Assembly (NCBI GenBank): GCA_013146195.2
Contig: CM028377.1
Span: 178,290,465 to 178,354,464 of the forward strand
Direction: 5' to 3'
From: Codonopsis lanceolata
Taxonomy: Eukaryota; Streptophyta; Magnoliopsida; Asterales; Campanulaceae
DNA: 64,000 nt
Shown here: positions 10,280 to 21,555 of the stretch, piece after piece
Layout: every line of letters starts with the position of its first letter
How positions within the stretch are numbered: position 1 is the first letter of the stretch
The notes under the pieces: generated by a model
The model's database searches: none
What the model was told of the DNA's origin: nothing
What the model saw: the letters and a program-made list of their open reading frames with translations, nothing else
Translations under genes and position numbers: made by a program

Positions 10280-13200
10280 CTGTGAACTAATAGAGTTCAA
10301 TAAGGATGTTTCCTTTAGCATCAAGTCTTTTATTTCCAATAACGCATTATAAGTAGCATAGTATTTACGGGTTTGTCGAAGCTTTCCCTGTATATTAGCG
10401 GAGGAGCAACTAAAGATTCATATGATTGAAGCTAATAATAGACTAATAGTACAAAAACATGCAAGACAAAATGACCCAAAGAATCCATACATACCTGAAT
10501 ATGAACATTAAGTTCTGAAGACCGGCATTCATACCTGCACCAAAATTGAAGCACATGAGCTGGCTTAACTATTTTTATCTTTCTCAAGCAAAATGCCGCG
10601 TACCAGGACCAGAAAAACTATTGCATAATTTCATCGTAGTATTTTTCGTTGTCTAAAGTTGAAATCCCTCTCAATCAGTAATTGACCCAAGAAAACATGA
10701 TTGGTAACTTTGTTGTATTTCTTGATTGGCCAACTTAAGTGAGTCACCATTTGTATTCCTTCTAACCTTAAAGTTGTAATTTGTCTTCTGTAAACTTATT
10801 TTTTACCCAGTCGATTATAAAGCTTCTCTACACATGTCTTGTTGGCTATCGAGTCAAGAATGAGGAGTATTTCATGGCAAAACAACTTATATATGTGCAG
10901 AAAGTAACCTTCCAAGAAAGAAATGATTAGTACATTTACCCAATCTTTGATGTGGTTCTGTCGTAATTGGACCTCCAATGTTCCTGCTTCAGGAAATCTG
11001 ATTATAATCATCCAGCATAAATGTCCTTGTTCTCATTGAAATATCTCTCTTAATCCTCCACTCTAATACCCACCAAATAATTCGTCTGGACACTTCATCG
11101 GAAGTCTTCTCTAAACACAGACCTTTTTTTAAATTGATTGGAAACAAAACCTTTCTTTTCTTCTCTTTACCTTTCCCCATCAATCTTCTCAATAAGTAGA
11201 AGACTCCATTATTGACCTCCCAGATATAATAATCAAATGATTCCCAAGATACCATCGTTTCACATCTTAGTCTATTTTCAAAACTCTTCTCTATAGTTTC
11301 ATTCTGACTCGCTAATTATATACTCACGATAAATTGTAAAACATTGGAAATCTCCTTTGGTTTGTGCAAACTGGAACTAGAATGCTCTTTCTCCAGTCAC
11401 TACAGAGTCTATTAGACTTGATGAACTTATCAAATAGTTTTACTAACCATCTCCAAGGAACTTCAAAACCTCGACAGACTTTACACCTCGCCCTCCCTAT
11501 TTTAACACACCCCCCCCCTCCACACACTTCTAATTCTGCAATCTTCAGTCTTCACCTTCAACTTCTGATTCTATAAAAAATGTAAAATCTCTAGTTTCCC
11601 AAAGGGTACTCTATTCTTCTAGATAAGACTTCCGACGAAGTGCCTAGAATATCCAGAGTGAGATATATCAATGAAGAATGTCCAGAGTTTCTTGGGAGCT
11701 TTGGTGCCCGTGGTTTAGTACTTTGGAAGAGCCTTGACTCCTATCTCTGCCTCAGTATTGGCTTCTTATGTATTACAGTAGTTTCGGAAGAAAGAAGACA
11801 GATGCCAAGGATAAAATTTTGCAAGTGGCAAAATCCAAAGGCAAATGAAAATTTCAGGATCAGTTTCAGGGTGTTGGGCATGGAAGTTTCAGAGATTGGA
11901 GGCTGTCTTTCAATGTTATTGTCTTCTTCTTCTTCTCTTTTTTTGTGGTGCACTGGAGGGCCGAGCCCAAATCCTATTGCTATCTGCTTAGTAGCTTTTC
12001 CCAATTAAATTTTTTGACCCATTAAATATGTTCGATCTTTCTAATTTGTGCCATTTTTTTTTCTTTATCACCCACAAAAAACTACCCGCAAGATTTTAAC
12101 AACTCTTTCTAGCTAAACAAATGAAGTATTTAGCACAATAATAGCCAACTTCAAAAAGCAAGTTAAAAGTAACATACTGGATGAGTTCTGCTTGTGTTGG
12201 CACGTCATCAAGAAGACGCTTCAGCAAAATAATTTCTCTTAGTTTAGCCGCAAGTTCCTACAGCGAGATTATCACAACATTAATTTAACACGTAATCGCC
12301 AGGCTTTTAAAAGAACACAACTTCAACTGCTTTCGTTAATGTCAAAAAGATGAAATATAGCATAATGAAATCATAACTTACTCAGGAATGGCATGTTTTG
12401 GAGTTCTTTTATTTTTTGGAGTTCTTTTATCAATTCTCATTTTCTTCTATTCTCGTTAACAAAAGAAAATTGAAGCATTAAACACTGCCCTTTTTTTATA
12501 AGTCAATAAATACTGCCCATTTCATTTGCCCTATTCTTGTATTGTGCGTGAAATCATAAATAAGAGAGAGAGAGAGAGAGAGAGGAAAAAAAGAAAAAAA
12601 AGGAAGAAAACATTCATGAGCAGGAATCATATTCTCAAATATTCTTATAGAGTGTTTCTTTGGTCCTATGATTCATGGTAAGATCAATACCATATTACCA
12701 TGTATTCAATTATTTTTGCCTGAAATAAGATGCCCACAAGTAATACATTTTACAAGGTTTGTTTTGAAAGAATTGCAAAATGATGCGGCTTCTTCTCAAG
12801 GCTATTGAATGAGAAAGAGCACGTTAGACCTCAAATGCAGAAAATTAATTCAAGCATACAGTAATAGATGAAACTACAGACTCGGCAAAGGACTTCTGAG
12901 CTACTTAATCAAAGACTAATCAAAAGGCAGCTATTCAATCTTACTATCTTTGCTGACTGCAGTCGTTCAAATGAATCACCCAGAGAATCATCAATATACT
13001 TAGGAAGTCCCTTAGTGTCGTCACTGCACCCTATCACTTCATCAAGTTCATTAATCTCCGCTTGGAGTTTAGAGCACGTTGATCTACACTCTGACTGGAT
13101 GGCAGCTTCTTGCTTCTCAAGAGCCTGAATTAGGACCGGAAAACCATTAATAAAAAGAACATTTAAATGACAAGAACAAGTCAAACCAGGTCAATAATTT

Positions 13201-15632
13201 AGGAACGGATGAAGTATCATTCAGACTCCTGGTGAACTCATGTATAAAGGCATCAAACATGTATTTTCATCAAATGTTATCATAAAACAATGAAAGTTTG
13301 ACTTCTGTCTTTAACCTAAGTAAAGATATTGCATTTGCTTTATGGGGATCCCGTTCATGATACAGAGAGCTGTCAGCACTCAGCAGGCATGCCTAGCACT
13401 CCGAGGCCGGAGGCAAGGGGTCAACTCCTCACCGGAGGTCAGGCAGGGCAGATATTAACAGGCATGAACGGGATCCTAGCTCTTTACAATCAGTCTTCCT
13501 TATGTTTTGTTAAGTGACTCATTTGAATTTCTTTCCATAATATGGCAAGAGGAAAAACCTTGGTACTCAGTTTGGTGTTGACAGGGATCTTATCTCCTGA
13601 AAGATCAGTCAGTTATGAATTGATTAAATTCTAAACAGCATCATATAGGCATGTCTTGGAATTTCAAACAAGTGGCAACATATTAGATAGCACCAAGTCA
13701 TCACATAGGTCTGATTGGAGAAGAGATGTAGAGGATGCTCAAACATTACCTTTTCTGATTTTGTGTTATCATTCTTACCCATCAAAAAACTAAAACAAAT
13801 TGCATTTTATTATTAATACAGGTGATAGATGCCTACAGTACTAAATACATGCCAATCCAAAATTTGAACTAATGAGACAACTAAGGCTCCGTTTGTTTCA
13901 CAGAAAATGATTTCCAGAAAATGATTTCTGGTTTCAGGTGTTTGGTAAATCTTTTGAAAATATGCCGGAAAACATTTTCGGGTGTATGGCAAACACATGA
14001 AAAATGTTGCGGAAAACAATATATGAATAAATACAAAAAGAATATTATAATATTACTGCCCTTATTGAATATACTATAGTGTTAAACTTTAAGTAATTTT
14101 TCCTTTAGTAATCCTCAATTTATCATTAATGGTGTCAAATCAATAAGGTCCATCTTTTTTCAATCTCACAAATACAAATAAAAAAATTGATAATTGATAT
14201 GAAAAAATATTTTTAAAAAGAAAATGGATAATGTTTAGGACGTCCCTAAATAATATAGTGGACACTAATTTTATGACGTAGTGGGTATTTATTAAAAATT
14301 ATAATTTATACATAATGTGCGCAAACTCTATTTATATTTCTAAATAATTTATTTGTTGAGTAAAATATTGTGCGTGTATGTAAATATGTGTACTTGTGGA
14401 AGGGGCGGAAGGGTGCTCGAACATTTGGAAAATAACTTATGGAAAATGAATCTATAAGTCATTTTCTTAAGCTTTCAGATGAGTTCACAACTTAGCATAG
14501 ATGTGTTGCGCAAGGACTTGGTTCTGGTCATCCCACTAGCACTTGTTTTCCCCATTTTTAGTAATGCACAAGTTGGCACCCAGTTTGATTGCTGATGCCC
14601 CTAGCGATGCATCTCAGGGTGTCCTTTGCACTTACAGTCAGCACTCTTACTACATACTTGCTTACTGTCTTTTCAATTAATCGAAGTGTTACTGTGTACT
14701 TCAATACTATCTAATTACAAGTACCTCCTTTGCATTCTACAGTATTTCCTTACAATGATACTCATTATCCCACCAAACACCTCATGCCATTATACTTGAG
14801 ACATGTATTTGCATCTACAACAATTATATCCATGTAACCAGGCCTTCATGCCCTCGCCAAACACTTCTAGAGATAAAATCACTCGCGGATAATAATATAC
14901 TTCCCACCATCGTGCAAGAGCCTATTGAATCTTAACCAGGAAGTAAAGAGCAAGTTGTTAATTGCCCTCTATAACAAAGAGCAAATAGCGTTGCCGTGAC
15001 AAGTGAATAGCAGCATTTTCTTTCTATTTCTTGCTTTGTTTGAGACCAATCAACTTCTGGAGTGATCCTTAGTTATATGTTGCTTACAAGAACGCACAAT
15101 ACTCTTACTTATCAAAAAAAAAAAAAAAGAATGCACAATGCTCTTTCAATCAAGAGAATATGGTTAATAGTGCATGCAGAGATCAATTACGTACATATAC
15201 AGGGATCAAACAAACCTTCAATGACTCCAAAAGTGCCAACAGTTTCTGTACTTTAGCATTAGCACCCTCCTTACTGGCTCTCTCTCTCAAACTATTTGTA
15301 TTCTTCACGATATCTGTCTTCCTTTGATTCTAAAGAAAAGCACAAGCAACTGTGTTAGGAAGCAAAAATCAGGTTGTGACCTAGTCCAAACTAACAAGAA
15401 ATGTAAGATATTTATTCCAAATATTTGACAACTGTTAAGAAGGAAAGAAAAAAAGGACTAAAAATAGAGAAGTGTTATGCTCAAGAAGGGGTCTCAACTA
15501 CGTACCAGTTCTTCCAGATTGGCATTCAGTTTGAGTACTGAATTTTCTACAGTCTTCAAATCCTCAAACTGCAGGTGAGAGACATTCATTGTCATGGAAG
15601 GTTGCTAAGATACGTACTCCATCACTTTCCAT
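10280..15632 (-). CDS. CCDC93-like coiled-coil protein gene, 7 coding exons visible, 3' end missing
   Basis: Exons on the minus strand are 15632-15618 (ATG, MESDG), 15568-15506, 15329-15216, 13124-12945, 12257-12178, 10534-10495 and 10387-10280. All have AG acceptors and GT donors in consistent phase, giving 200 codons. The first part is coiled coil (FEDLKTVENSVLKLNANLEE; ALEKQEAAIQSECRSTCSKL). The next part carries the CCDC93 signature: LKRLLDDVPTQAELIQ, then YECRSSELNVHIQ, then KLRQTRKYYATYNALLEIK and LKETSLLNSISSQ. CCDC93 belongs to the CCC/Commander endosomal recycling complex; that function is inferred from family knowledge. No N-terminal calponin-homology-like domain is visible. The first coding intron is only 49 bp (15569-15617), very short for a plant, so that junction is the least certain. 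The exon after 10280 is not in the window; the LINE and gap follow. Confidence 0.8.
10388..12177. other. Introns of the CCDC93-like gene
   Basis: This covers the introns either side of the 40-bp exon at 10495-10534. The larger one (10535-12177) is AT-rich and has a C-run near 11509-11518. ORFs on both strands at 11640-12008 overlap and lack any recognisable motif, so I treat them as chance. Confidence 0.6.
12561..12585. repeat. (GA)n microsatellite
   Basis: About 12 AG/GA units in an intron of the CCDC93-like gene, followed by an A-rich tract. Confidence 0.9.
13346..13476. mobile_element. 131-bp element with perfect 14-bp terminal inverted repeats
   Basis: GGATCCCGTTCATG at 13346-13359 is exactly mirrored by CATGAACGGGATCC at 13463-13476. 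The interior is GC-rich (CTCCGAGGCCGGAGGC around 13398), unlike the AT-rich intron around it. No clear target-site duplication is seen. It could be a MITE or a captured fragment. The superfamily is not recognised. Confidence 0.55.
13888..14475. mobile_element. Degraded MITE (GGCTCCGTTTGTTTC family)
   Basis: It begins GGCTCCGTTTGTTTCACAGA and contains repeated GGAAAATGATTT-like blocks near both ends (13905-13930 and 14427-14465). This is a layout I know from plant hAT/Harbinger-like MITEs. The right end and duplication are not resolved. It is intronic in the CCDC93-like gene. Confidence 0.4.
15107..15126 (+). mobile_element. Ultra-short LINE tail insertion with 19-bp target duplication
   Basis: ACTTATC plus a poly-A run sits between AAGAACGCACAATACTCTT (15088-15106) and AAGAATGCACAATGCTCTT (15127-15145), 17 of 19 bases the same. 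This is the structure left by target-primed reverse transcription that stopped almost immediately. Confidence 0.6.
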
Positions 15633-16067
15633 TTAGGAGAGCCAACTGTTTTGCAAGAGAATCCACTGAAAACAATAAAACAAGCATCGACATCCCAGAT
15701 AAATGAAGACTACTATTTAGATGCATTTCTCAAAGGAGAATGGTTTAATCAGTCCGTACTCGCTGAATGTATGAGAAACTATGATTTCGACTCATCTTAT
15801 ATTGCACTCAAACCTTTGAAACTTTTTCTTACCCTGGTTTCAAAGAAACCTCATCAATCGTCTAGGTGGGTCGTAGATGAGGGTGTGCGATTTCGAGGTT
15901 TCATGTCTAGGACTTACAGATATGTAAATACGATCTGATAAAGGTTGTACCGTAATGGTTACAGAAAACTGTTCTATGAGAGGACCTATGTTACAAGAAC
16001 TTGGGTTTGGGTGTCGGGTGCAAGTACTTGGGAAAACCACGAATTTTAGGATACTTGGACTTGGCTA

Positions 16068-16333
16068 CATGGGTGGATGCAGGAATTTAGTACCACGTAG
16101 GCTAGGTATTTAAAAAAATATTATAAACGGTAATAACCATATAAATTAACTTCATTAATCGAAAAAAGAAGTTACAATAGTTGGTGACTTAACGAGCCTT
16201 ACTCATTACATACATAATTATCAACGAACATAAGATTAATGATGACATTTAATAATTTTAAATTTTCTTTTCTTTTTTGTGAAATTTGGCGTGGGCTTGA
16301 GCCCCACAGGGGGACCACTTAGAACCGCCCCTG
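16068..16333. mobile_element. hAT-like MITE, 266 bp
   Basis: The left end CATGGGTGGATGCAGG and right end CCGCCCCTG form imperfect inverted termini of the CAGGGGCGGAT type. Flanks CTTGGCTA (16060-16067) and CGTGGCTC (16334-16341) agree at 6 of 8 bases, as an aged 8-bp duplication would. It lies in the intron between the UTR exon and the ATG exon of the CCDC93-like gene. Confidence 0.5.
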
Positions 16334-17664
16334 CGTGGCTCAAAAGGATCCAAAAATAAGGTGTGGATACTTGGACACAGCGTACGGCTGTATATTTTAG
16401 ACTCCATGCACAATATCTAATTATATATGATGGATATAATCTGGAGATTAGTAGAATATATTAAACCTTTGGGTGTATAGATAAGAATAGTTGACAGTTT
16501 CATAGTTGAATATTTAAAAATTTCAAGGACTTGACTGAAAATCATGAGTTTGAGTGCCTCGATTACTCCTTGAAAAGTCCGACACCGATCCCACACCCAT
16601 ATCCACGAGGATCAGATCGGACATGGGTATGGCGAGTGAAATGAGGAATCCTTGTCACACAGGAGAGGACCTTACCGAGGAAAATTCTACTCAAAGAATT
16701 AGTTAATCTTGTGGTATTAATTAAATCTTGCCTGAGATAATTCTCTTTCTTCCATTGTCAATGAGAATCTTTTCTCTTCACCATCAAAAGAAAAAGATGC
16801 AACCTTACTGCTTACGTCATGGATTTCTGAGAAACACAAAACGCATGATTGTAAGTTCTTCAATGTATTTTGAAAAAAAAACAAACAAAAAAACAAAAAG
16901 GGATTCCCTGAACAAAACTGTATATCCTGCTTTGTTGCTTTGATTCATTTATCTTATTGAACCAAAAAAATGCACAGAGGGGCTAAGAGCCATACCACGG
17001 TTTAAAAGCTCTATATAAGGGCATACACAATCTAAAATCCTAAACTGGTGTCTAAAAATAATAAATCAAATACTCATATGTAAAACAAAGTACTATCCAA
17101 TTGTTTCTTCTTCTTTCCATGGTAACCTAGAATGCATCTCGGATTTGTTTTAGTTTTCATTTCCATCACAAAATCCAAAAAACAGATACATAGCATTGAA
17201 GAAAATTAAATTAAAAAAAAAACATTTTGAAGACTTCCTAGCTAGGTAGAATTACCCAATCTAGAGTAGAGCGGCACCATATCATATGTTAACAAAAAAA
17301 ATCTGGTAGGAAAACAAATACAGACAACAGTGAAATATTTAGTGGATTGGGAGGATAAGAAGATAGTATTGTGCAATCAATGTTAGCATTCTTCTGTCTT
17401 TGTTCTGCAATTGCTTTCTTTATTGTTTCAATGTCAAACAATCAAATTGATTCGCAGATACAATTAGTAGTTCCCAATCTGAAACTATCAAAAACCCACT
17501 CTCCCATGATTAAACATAAAAATGGAACACCACTTGTCCAAATTGATTACTATGAACAGAAATAATATCAAAACCATAACTTTAATAAGCATATACATAT
17601 AATTGTACTTTATGGACAAGACTATATAAATGGGATTATAAGAACAGAGAGAGGAGAGAGAAAC

Positions 17665-17770
17665 CTGGAATTGAGTGGTGGTGGTGGTGGCGCCGGTGGT
17701 GGCGAGTGGAAATTGAGGAGATGCAGTCGAGAGAGACTACCAAGGGAAATAGTTGACTAGTTGAGAGAGA
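17665..17770 (-). promoter_or_regulatory. Probable 5' UTR exon of the CCDC93-like gene
   Basis: The minus strand shows a CT-rich leader, then a (CCACCA)-type run, ending CAATTCCAG before a GTTTCTCTC donor at 17664. Joined to the acceptor before 15665, it leads into an untranslated stretch and then the ATG at 15632. Stops in the reading frames upstream of the ATG fit a UTR. The transcription start is not visible as a clear TATA box, so the outer limit is approximate. Confidence 0.45.
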
Positions 17771-18089
17771 GAGTTTAACTTACCTCCCTTAAAAATTTAT
17801 CTATTTGTAAAAGGTACCCCTCACCTACTGAGTCTTCTATGTACCTACCTCCCTCGCTCATTCAGTCATTTGACTTTGAACTTTTACAGAAATCGTCCTT
17901 CAAAATAGACATTTAGGTTACAGTTACGTAAGTATAAAAATCATTATGCAATAGGTCCTTTTGGTGGACGGCATTAATATTGTCTGTTACACGTGACCAC
18001 ATTTGAGGACAACAATTGGAAATATAATCCCACTTTCTGTCTCAAGAAATGGTTAGTTAATACTTGATTAATTAATTCGAGAAATTGCA
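17771..18089. other. Upstream region of the CCDC93-like gene
   Basis: AT-rich with no ORF. It should hold the promoter for the minus-strand gene. I see no motif firm enough to name. Confidence 0.35.
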
Positions 18090-18099
18090 GGCAGGTATC

Positions 18100-18659
18100 A
18101 GTGTTTTAAAACTCCCCGCCTAGCTCTGTCTAAGCCCCGCCTAGGCGCTAGGACCCTCTCTACCGCCGCGACTTTCTTAGTCGCCGCCTAATTGACCAAG
18201 TCGGTGCCTACGTTGTCGGTCTGCCAGATAGATAGAAGAAAGAAGAAGAAAAAAAGATGAAGAAGAAGGGGGCTGTCTCGAGACTCATAATTTAGAATGA
18301 GAAGGAATTATGGAGGATATGTTAGATTGTGGGTTGTAGGGGTAATAGGTAGATGGAGTAATATTTTTTTTGTTTTTAGTTCTAAACTTGGCTGATTTAT
18401 TGCTTTAGGGTTGTTGAGAATTGGGATTAAAGGTAGGTTTGTATAGTTTTGTTCATTTTACAAATATAGACAAGTGTTTGATAAAATGACAAACATAAAA
18501 AAAATTAAATTTATAGTCAATATGTTTGATCTTTGATGTAAATTATCAAAAAAATTGTCATTATGCCTTAATTCTAGGCCCCAATTACGCCCCGACTAGT
18601 CCCTAGGCGCTAGGCGCTAGTGTGCCGCCTAGCGGCCGCCTAACGATTTTTAGAATCTT
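18100..18659. mobile_element. Mutator-like MITE, 560 bp, 10-bp TSD
   Basis: GGCAGGTATC occurs at 18090-18099 and again at 18660-18669, a perfect 10-bp duplication. The ends are GC-rich with repeated GCCTAGGCGCTAG-type motifs, and the middle is AT-rich and non-coding. The termini are weakly inverted (GTTTTAAAACTC against CGATTTTTAGAATC). A 9-10 bp duplication points to MULE-type transposition. Confidence 0.75.
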
Positions 18660-18859
18660 GGCAGGTATCTTTTCTCAAAGAATTTTTTGCTCCGGTCCTG
18701 TTTTCTTTTTTTCAAACGCAAAAGACCATTTTCAAAATAAATATTCCTATAATATCCAAATTCAAAAAACGTTGTAAGTTCTTCTCCATCGTCGTTAAAT
18801 TCACTTGAGATGTATTGATCATAGAAGAGAAGGTCAGAAAGTGATGGAAGAAGTTCACT

Positions 18860-19085
18860 GTGGTATTTGTGGAAAGGAGTGGTGCAGCTTTAGCAAGGAA
18901 GATAATGAAAGAAGGGTACTACTGGTTCAGGATGGAATGGGATTATCAAAAGTTTGCTCAAACTTCTAGTGTAAGATTCCTGGGAATTGAACTTGATTCA
19001 TCATCACCCATGGCTTTGCAATCTATGACTTCACCATCGCCATTGGCTTGGGGTATAGACATAGATTACCTCATCATCTCGTGAC
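18860..19085 (+). pseudogene. Ty3 integrase zinc-binding fragment (Tat/Ogre-like)
   Basis: LARKIMKEGYYWFRMEWDY resembles the segment between RNase H and the integrase H2C2 finger, where LARKI..GYYW.TME is characteristic. After a diverged middle, LQSMTSPSPLAWGIDID matches the start of the integrase core (TSPWPF..WGID). The His/Cys finger residues are lost. It is an isolated fragment with no LTR recognised nearby. Confidence 0.65.
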
Positions 19086-19259
19086 CGAAAATGGGGGTAC
19101 AATTCCATGGAGTAAGAAAGTTTCTTACAGAAGTTGAAAGTTGAACATCATATGTCTTCCCCTTCATCATTGTGTTTGTATGATTCAAAATAGATTTTTT
19201 TTTTTTTGGTGTTGTTCTGCATGTAAAATATTCGATGGAATACCTGAATAGAAAAAAAA

Positions 19260-19570
19260 ATTCCGTTGTTCGACACATTTTTGAACTTGTATGCATCAAT
19301 TTTGAATGACAATGCATTATTTGTAAATCGTTATGCATCGATTTGGATTTGGGATGCATGAAAGATACATATAAATTTGAATCATTTATTGATTGTGTGA
19401 TGGAAATAAGATAGATGAAGATCAGCTTTCGTAATGATTTTGCATCGCGATGCATCAATTTTTTGCATCACAATGCAAAATTATTAGGTAATTAAAATTG
19501 ATGCATCGCGATACAAAATGGATTAGATAATTAAAATTGATGCACGTACAAAAATTGATGCATCGCCATT
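19260..19570. repeat. Array of TGCATCGCGATGCATC-like motifs
   Basis: About ten dispersed copies of ATGCATC / GATGCAT-type words, including GCATCGCGATGCATCAATT at 19441 and TTGATGCATCGCGATAC at 19498. Spacing is irregular. A related stretch is at 33058-33112. No coding content. Confidence 0.6.
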
Positions 19571-19730
19571 CATTTGAGTGAGTGATACGTAACTCGTCTC
19601 ATACTCTTTAAGAGTATCGTAGTATTTTTGCCCTCAAAAATGTCTTTTTCGGAATGCAAAAAAAAACACAGAACTAGAGGGGTTATAAACTTTGGAAAGT
19701 GGACCGACCTGAATTTACCCCTAATTAATA

Positions 19731-19963
19731 CTCCCTCTATTTTAAACAATGAGTTCAATATATTATTTTAGAATGTTTCACTTTAATAGTTCACTTTCAA
19801 AAATTAAGTCTACAATCTCCATAACATATCAACGTTACCCTTTACATTTGATATTAGCATATTGCAAGCATTTTTGTAATTATGACCAACTCTAATAATA
19901 GTTATATATCTCTTAATTATTAAACTTTTTTAATCATGAACTATTTGGGTGGAACGGATGGAG
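19731..19963. mobile_element. Stowaway-type MITE, 233 bp
   Basis: CTCCCTCTATTTTAAACAAT at the left and TTTGGGTGGAACGGATGGAG at the right form inverted termini. TA flanks both ends (19729-19730 and 19964-19965). The interior is AT-rich and has no ORF. Confidence 0.75.
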
Positions 19964-20061
19964 TAATCTTATTTAAATCATTCTTCTGGTCATCTTCAAC
20001 TTGGTGACAACGTGTTAAATTAATAATTTACTAAATTTATAAGATAATACATAGTTACATA

Positions 20062-20130
20062 CTCCCTCCGTTTTCAAAATATTATTCTCTTTGACCCGGC
20101 ATACATTTTAAGAAAAAGTAATTGACTGTA
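20062..20130. mobile_element. MITE left half, separated from its right half by the Helitron
   Basis: CTCCCTCCGTTTTCAAAATA starts directly after TA (20060-20061). The sequence stops being MITE-like at 20130. The matching inverted end (GTTTTCAAATTATCGTTG read from 51140 leftward) is 31 kb away at 50973-51149. The pieces total 246 bp, an ordinary Stowaway size. Confidence 0.8.
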
Positions 20131-20180
20131 TCTATATATATATAAAGACAGATGCATCTATAAATGGCAAAATCCCGCCA
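20131..20180 (+). other. Helitron 5' terminus
   Basis: It begins with TC after A at 20130, then alternating TA and AAAGACAGATGC. Helitrons have no inverted repeats and start with TC. The position is confirmed by the break in the surrounding MITE. Confidence 0.75.
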
Positions 20181-21030
20181 AAACTCACTTTCTAAAAAAA
20201 GAAACCCTTCCATCTTCAGTTAAAGAACCATATTATATAATATATTTATATATTTCGACAATTGTGCCAAAAAGTTGTCAACATCAGTCTTGAAATACGT
20301 ATGACATGCATGCTATCTGCAAAAATCCCTCGAATATGATTGATTCCTCAAACTTTACATTTATAGACAATTGTGCCAAACATAATATTCAAATTTCAAA
20401 ACTCCCATTATCTAAAAACAGACTGATGATTTGTATTCATTTTCCCAATATAAATACAGAACCCCTAAATGTTACACCGAAAACCCCTAAATGCAACATC
20501 ACTTAAGATATAAATTACCAAACTATCCTTCTTTGATTTTAAAAGAAAAAGCACTTAACTTTAAAATAGCTTTGTTTACCAAACTACCCTTCTTCTATTA
20601 AAAAAAAAACTCAATTAAACTAAATTAAAACACATATCTAATCCCTATAATCAAGCCCAGAAAATTGGACTAGAACATAATCTGATAAGTGAAAACCGGC
20701 TCACAAGCATCAGCATAGGTTGCCAGCTGCCACCGCCCACCGGCAACACACCTCCATTAAGAATTGGCTTTTCTAACCTCTTTTGAGCCATTAGTACGAA
20801 CCGTCACCACCAATATACTAAAAAACATCCAACGACGTGCAAGAAGACAAAATTACTCTCCATTTCGGCTTCAAGTACTAGTGTACTACTACTACCTACC
20901 AAGCTTTCTGAGTTGCTTCCCCACTAAATTCCAAACTCCCACTCATGCTGAAGTTGAATCCTTTGAGACGTTCTTTCAAGGCTTGTTAACCCGACAAGCC
21001 CAATTCCTTCAACAATTGCAAACCCAATTG
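20181..21030. other. Helitron 5' non-coding region
   Basis: AT-rich leader without a recognisable gene. An open frame starting at 20764 runs into the TCGCCA array and has no domain I recognise. Confidence 0.5.
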
Positions 21031-21034
21031 GCGA

Positions 21035-21310
21035 TAATAGAAAAAAAAGAAAAAAATCGCCAGCTTATTTATCAAACAAAGAAAACAATCGGCACCTTTT
21101 TAAAAAAAAATTCAAAAAAAGTCGCCATGTGTTTTAAAACAACATTAAAAAAGTCGCCACTTTTTAAATTTTTTTTTTACAAAAATCGCCATGCTTTAAA
21201 AAATTGTTTGAAAAAAGTCGCCACCTTCTTAAAAAAATTTTGACAAAAAACGCAGGTTTTTTTAAAAAATATGAAAAAAAATCGCCATGTTGTTTAAAAA
21301 AATTAAAATA
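21035..21310. repeat. A-rich array with TCGCCA every ~30-40 bp
   Basis: About seven units of poly-A plus (G/A)TCGCCA(TG/CC) separated by T/A-rich spacers, for example at about 21055, 21121, 21151, 21186, 21217 and 21281. Unit length drifts from about 30 to 40 bp. It sits upstream of the RPA-like gene. Confidence 0.65.
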
Positions 21311-21555
21311 TGGCTAGGTTTTTTTATAAAAAATTTAATCTATAATATCAAATTAAGTAAGGATTAATTAGTAATTAGAGTTTAGGGTTAATTATAACTC
21401 TTTTTTATAAAAGGAGTTAGTAGTAAATAAACTATTTAATGAATGCGACATTTAGTGTTTTTTGTGTGACATTTAGGGCAACTCTATAAATATAATACAA
21501 CTTTCTCAAACTTTACATTTCACTTTTTGAGAACTTAACTTCACACAAAAAAATC

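Noticed and set aside
11640..12008. 122-residue ORF with an opposite-strand partner as a gene
   Set aside because: It lies in an intron of the CCDC93-like gene, both strands are open by chance, and no motif is present.
20062..20130. Left MITE piece as a separate truncated element
   Set aside because: Its end coincides with the Helitron TC start, and the matching inverse half starts exactly after the Helitron CTAG end.
20764..21243. 159-residue ORF as a Helitron gene
   Set aside because: Its second half is the TCGCCA/A-rich array and the first half has no motif or splice support.
21035..21310. CRISPR-like spaced repeat
   Set aside because: The repeats are 6-8 bp with A/T spacers in a eukaryotic transposon; unit length and spacing are irregular.
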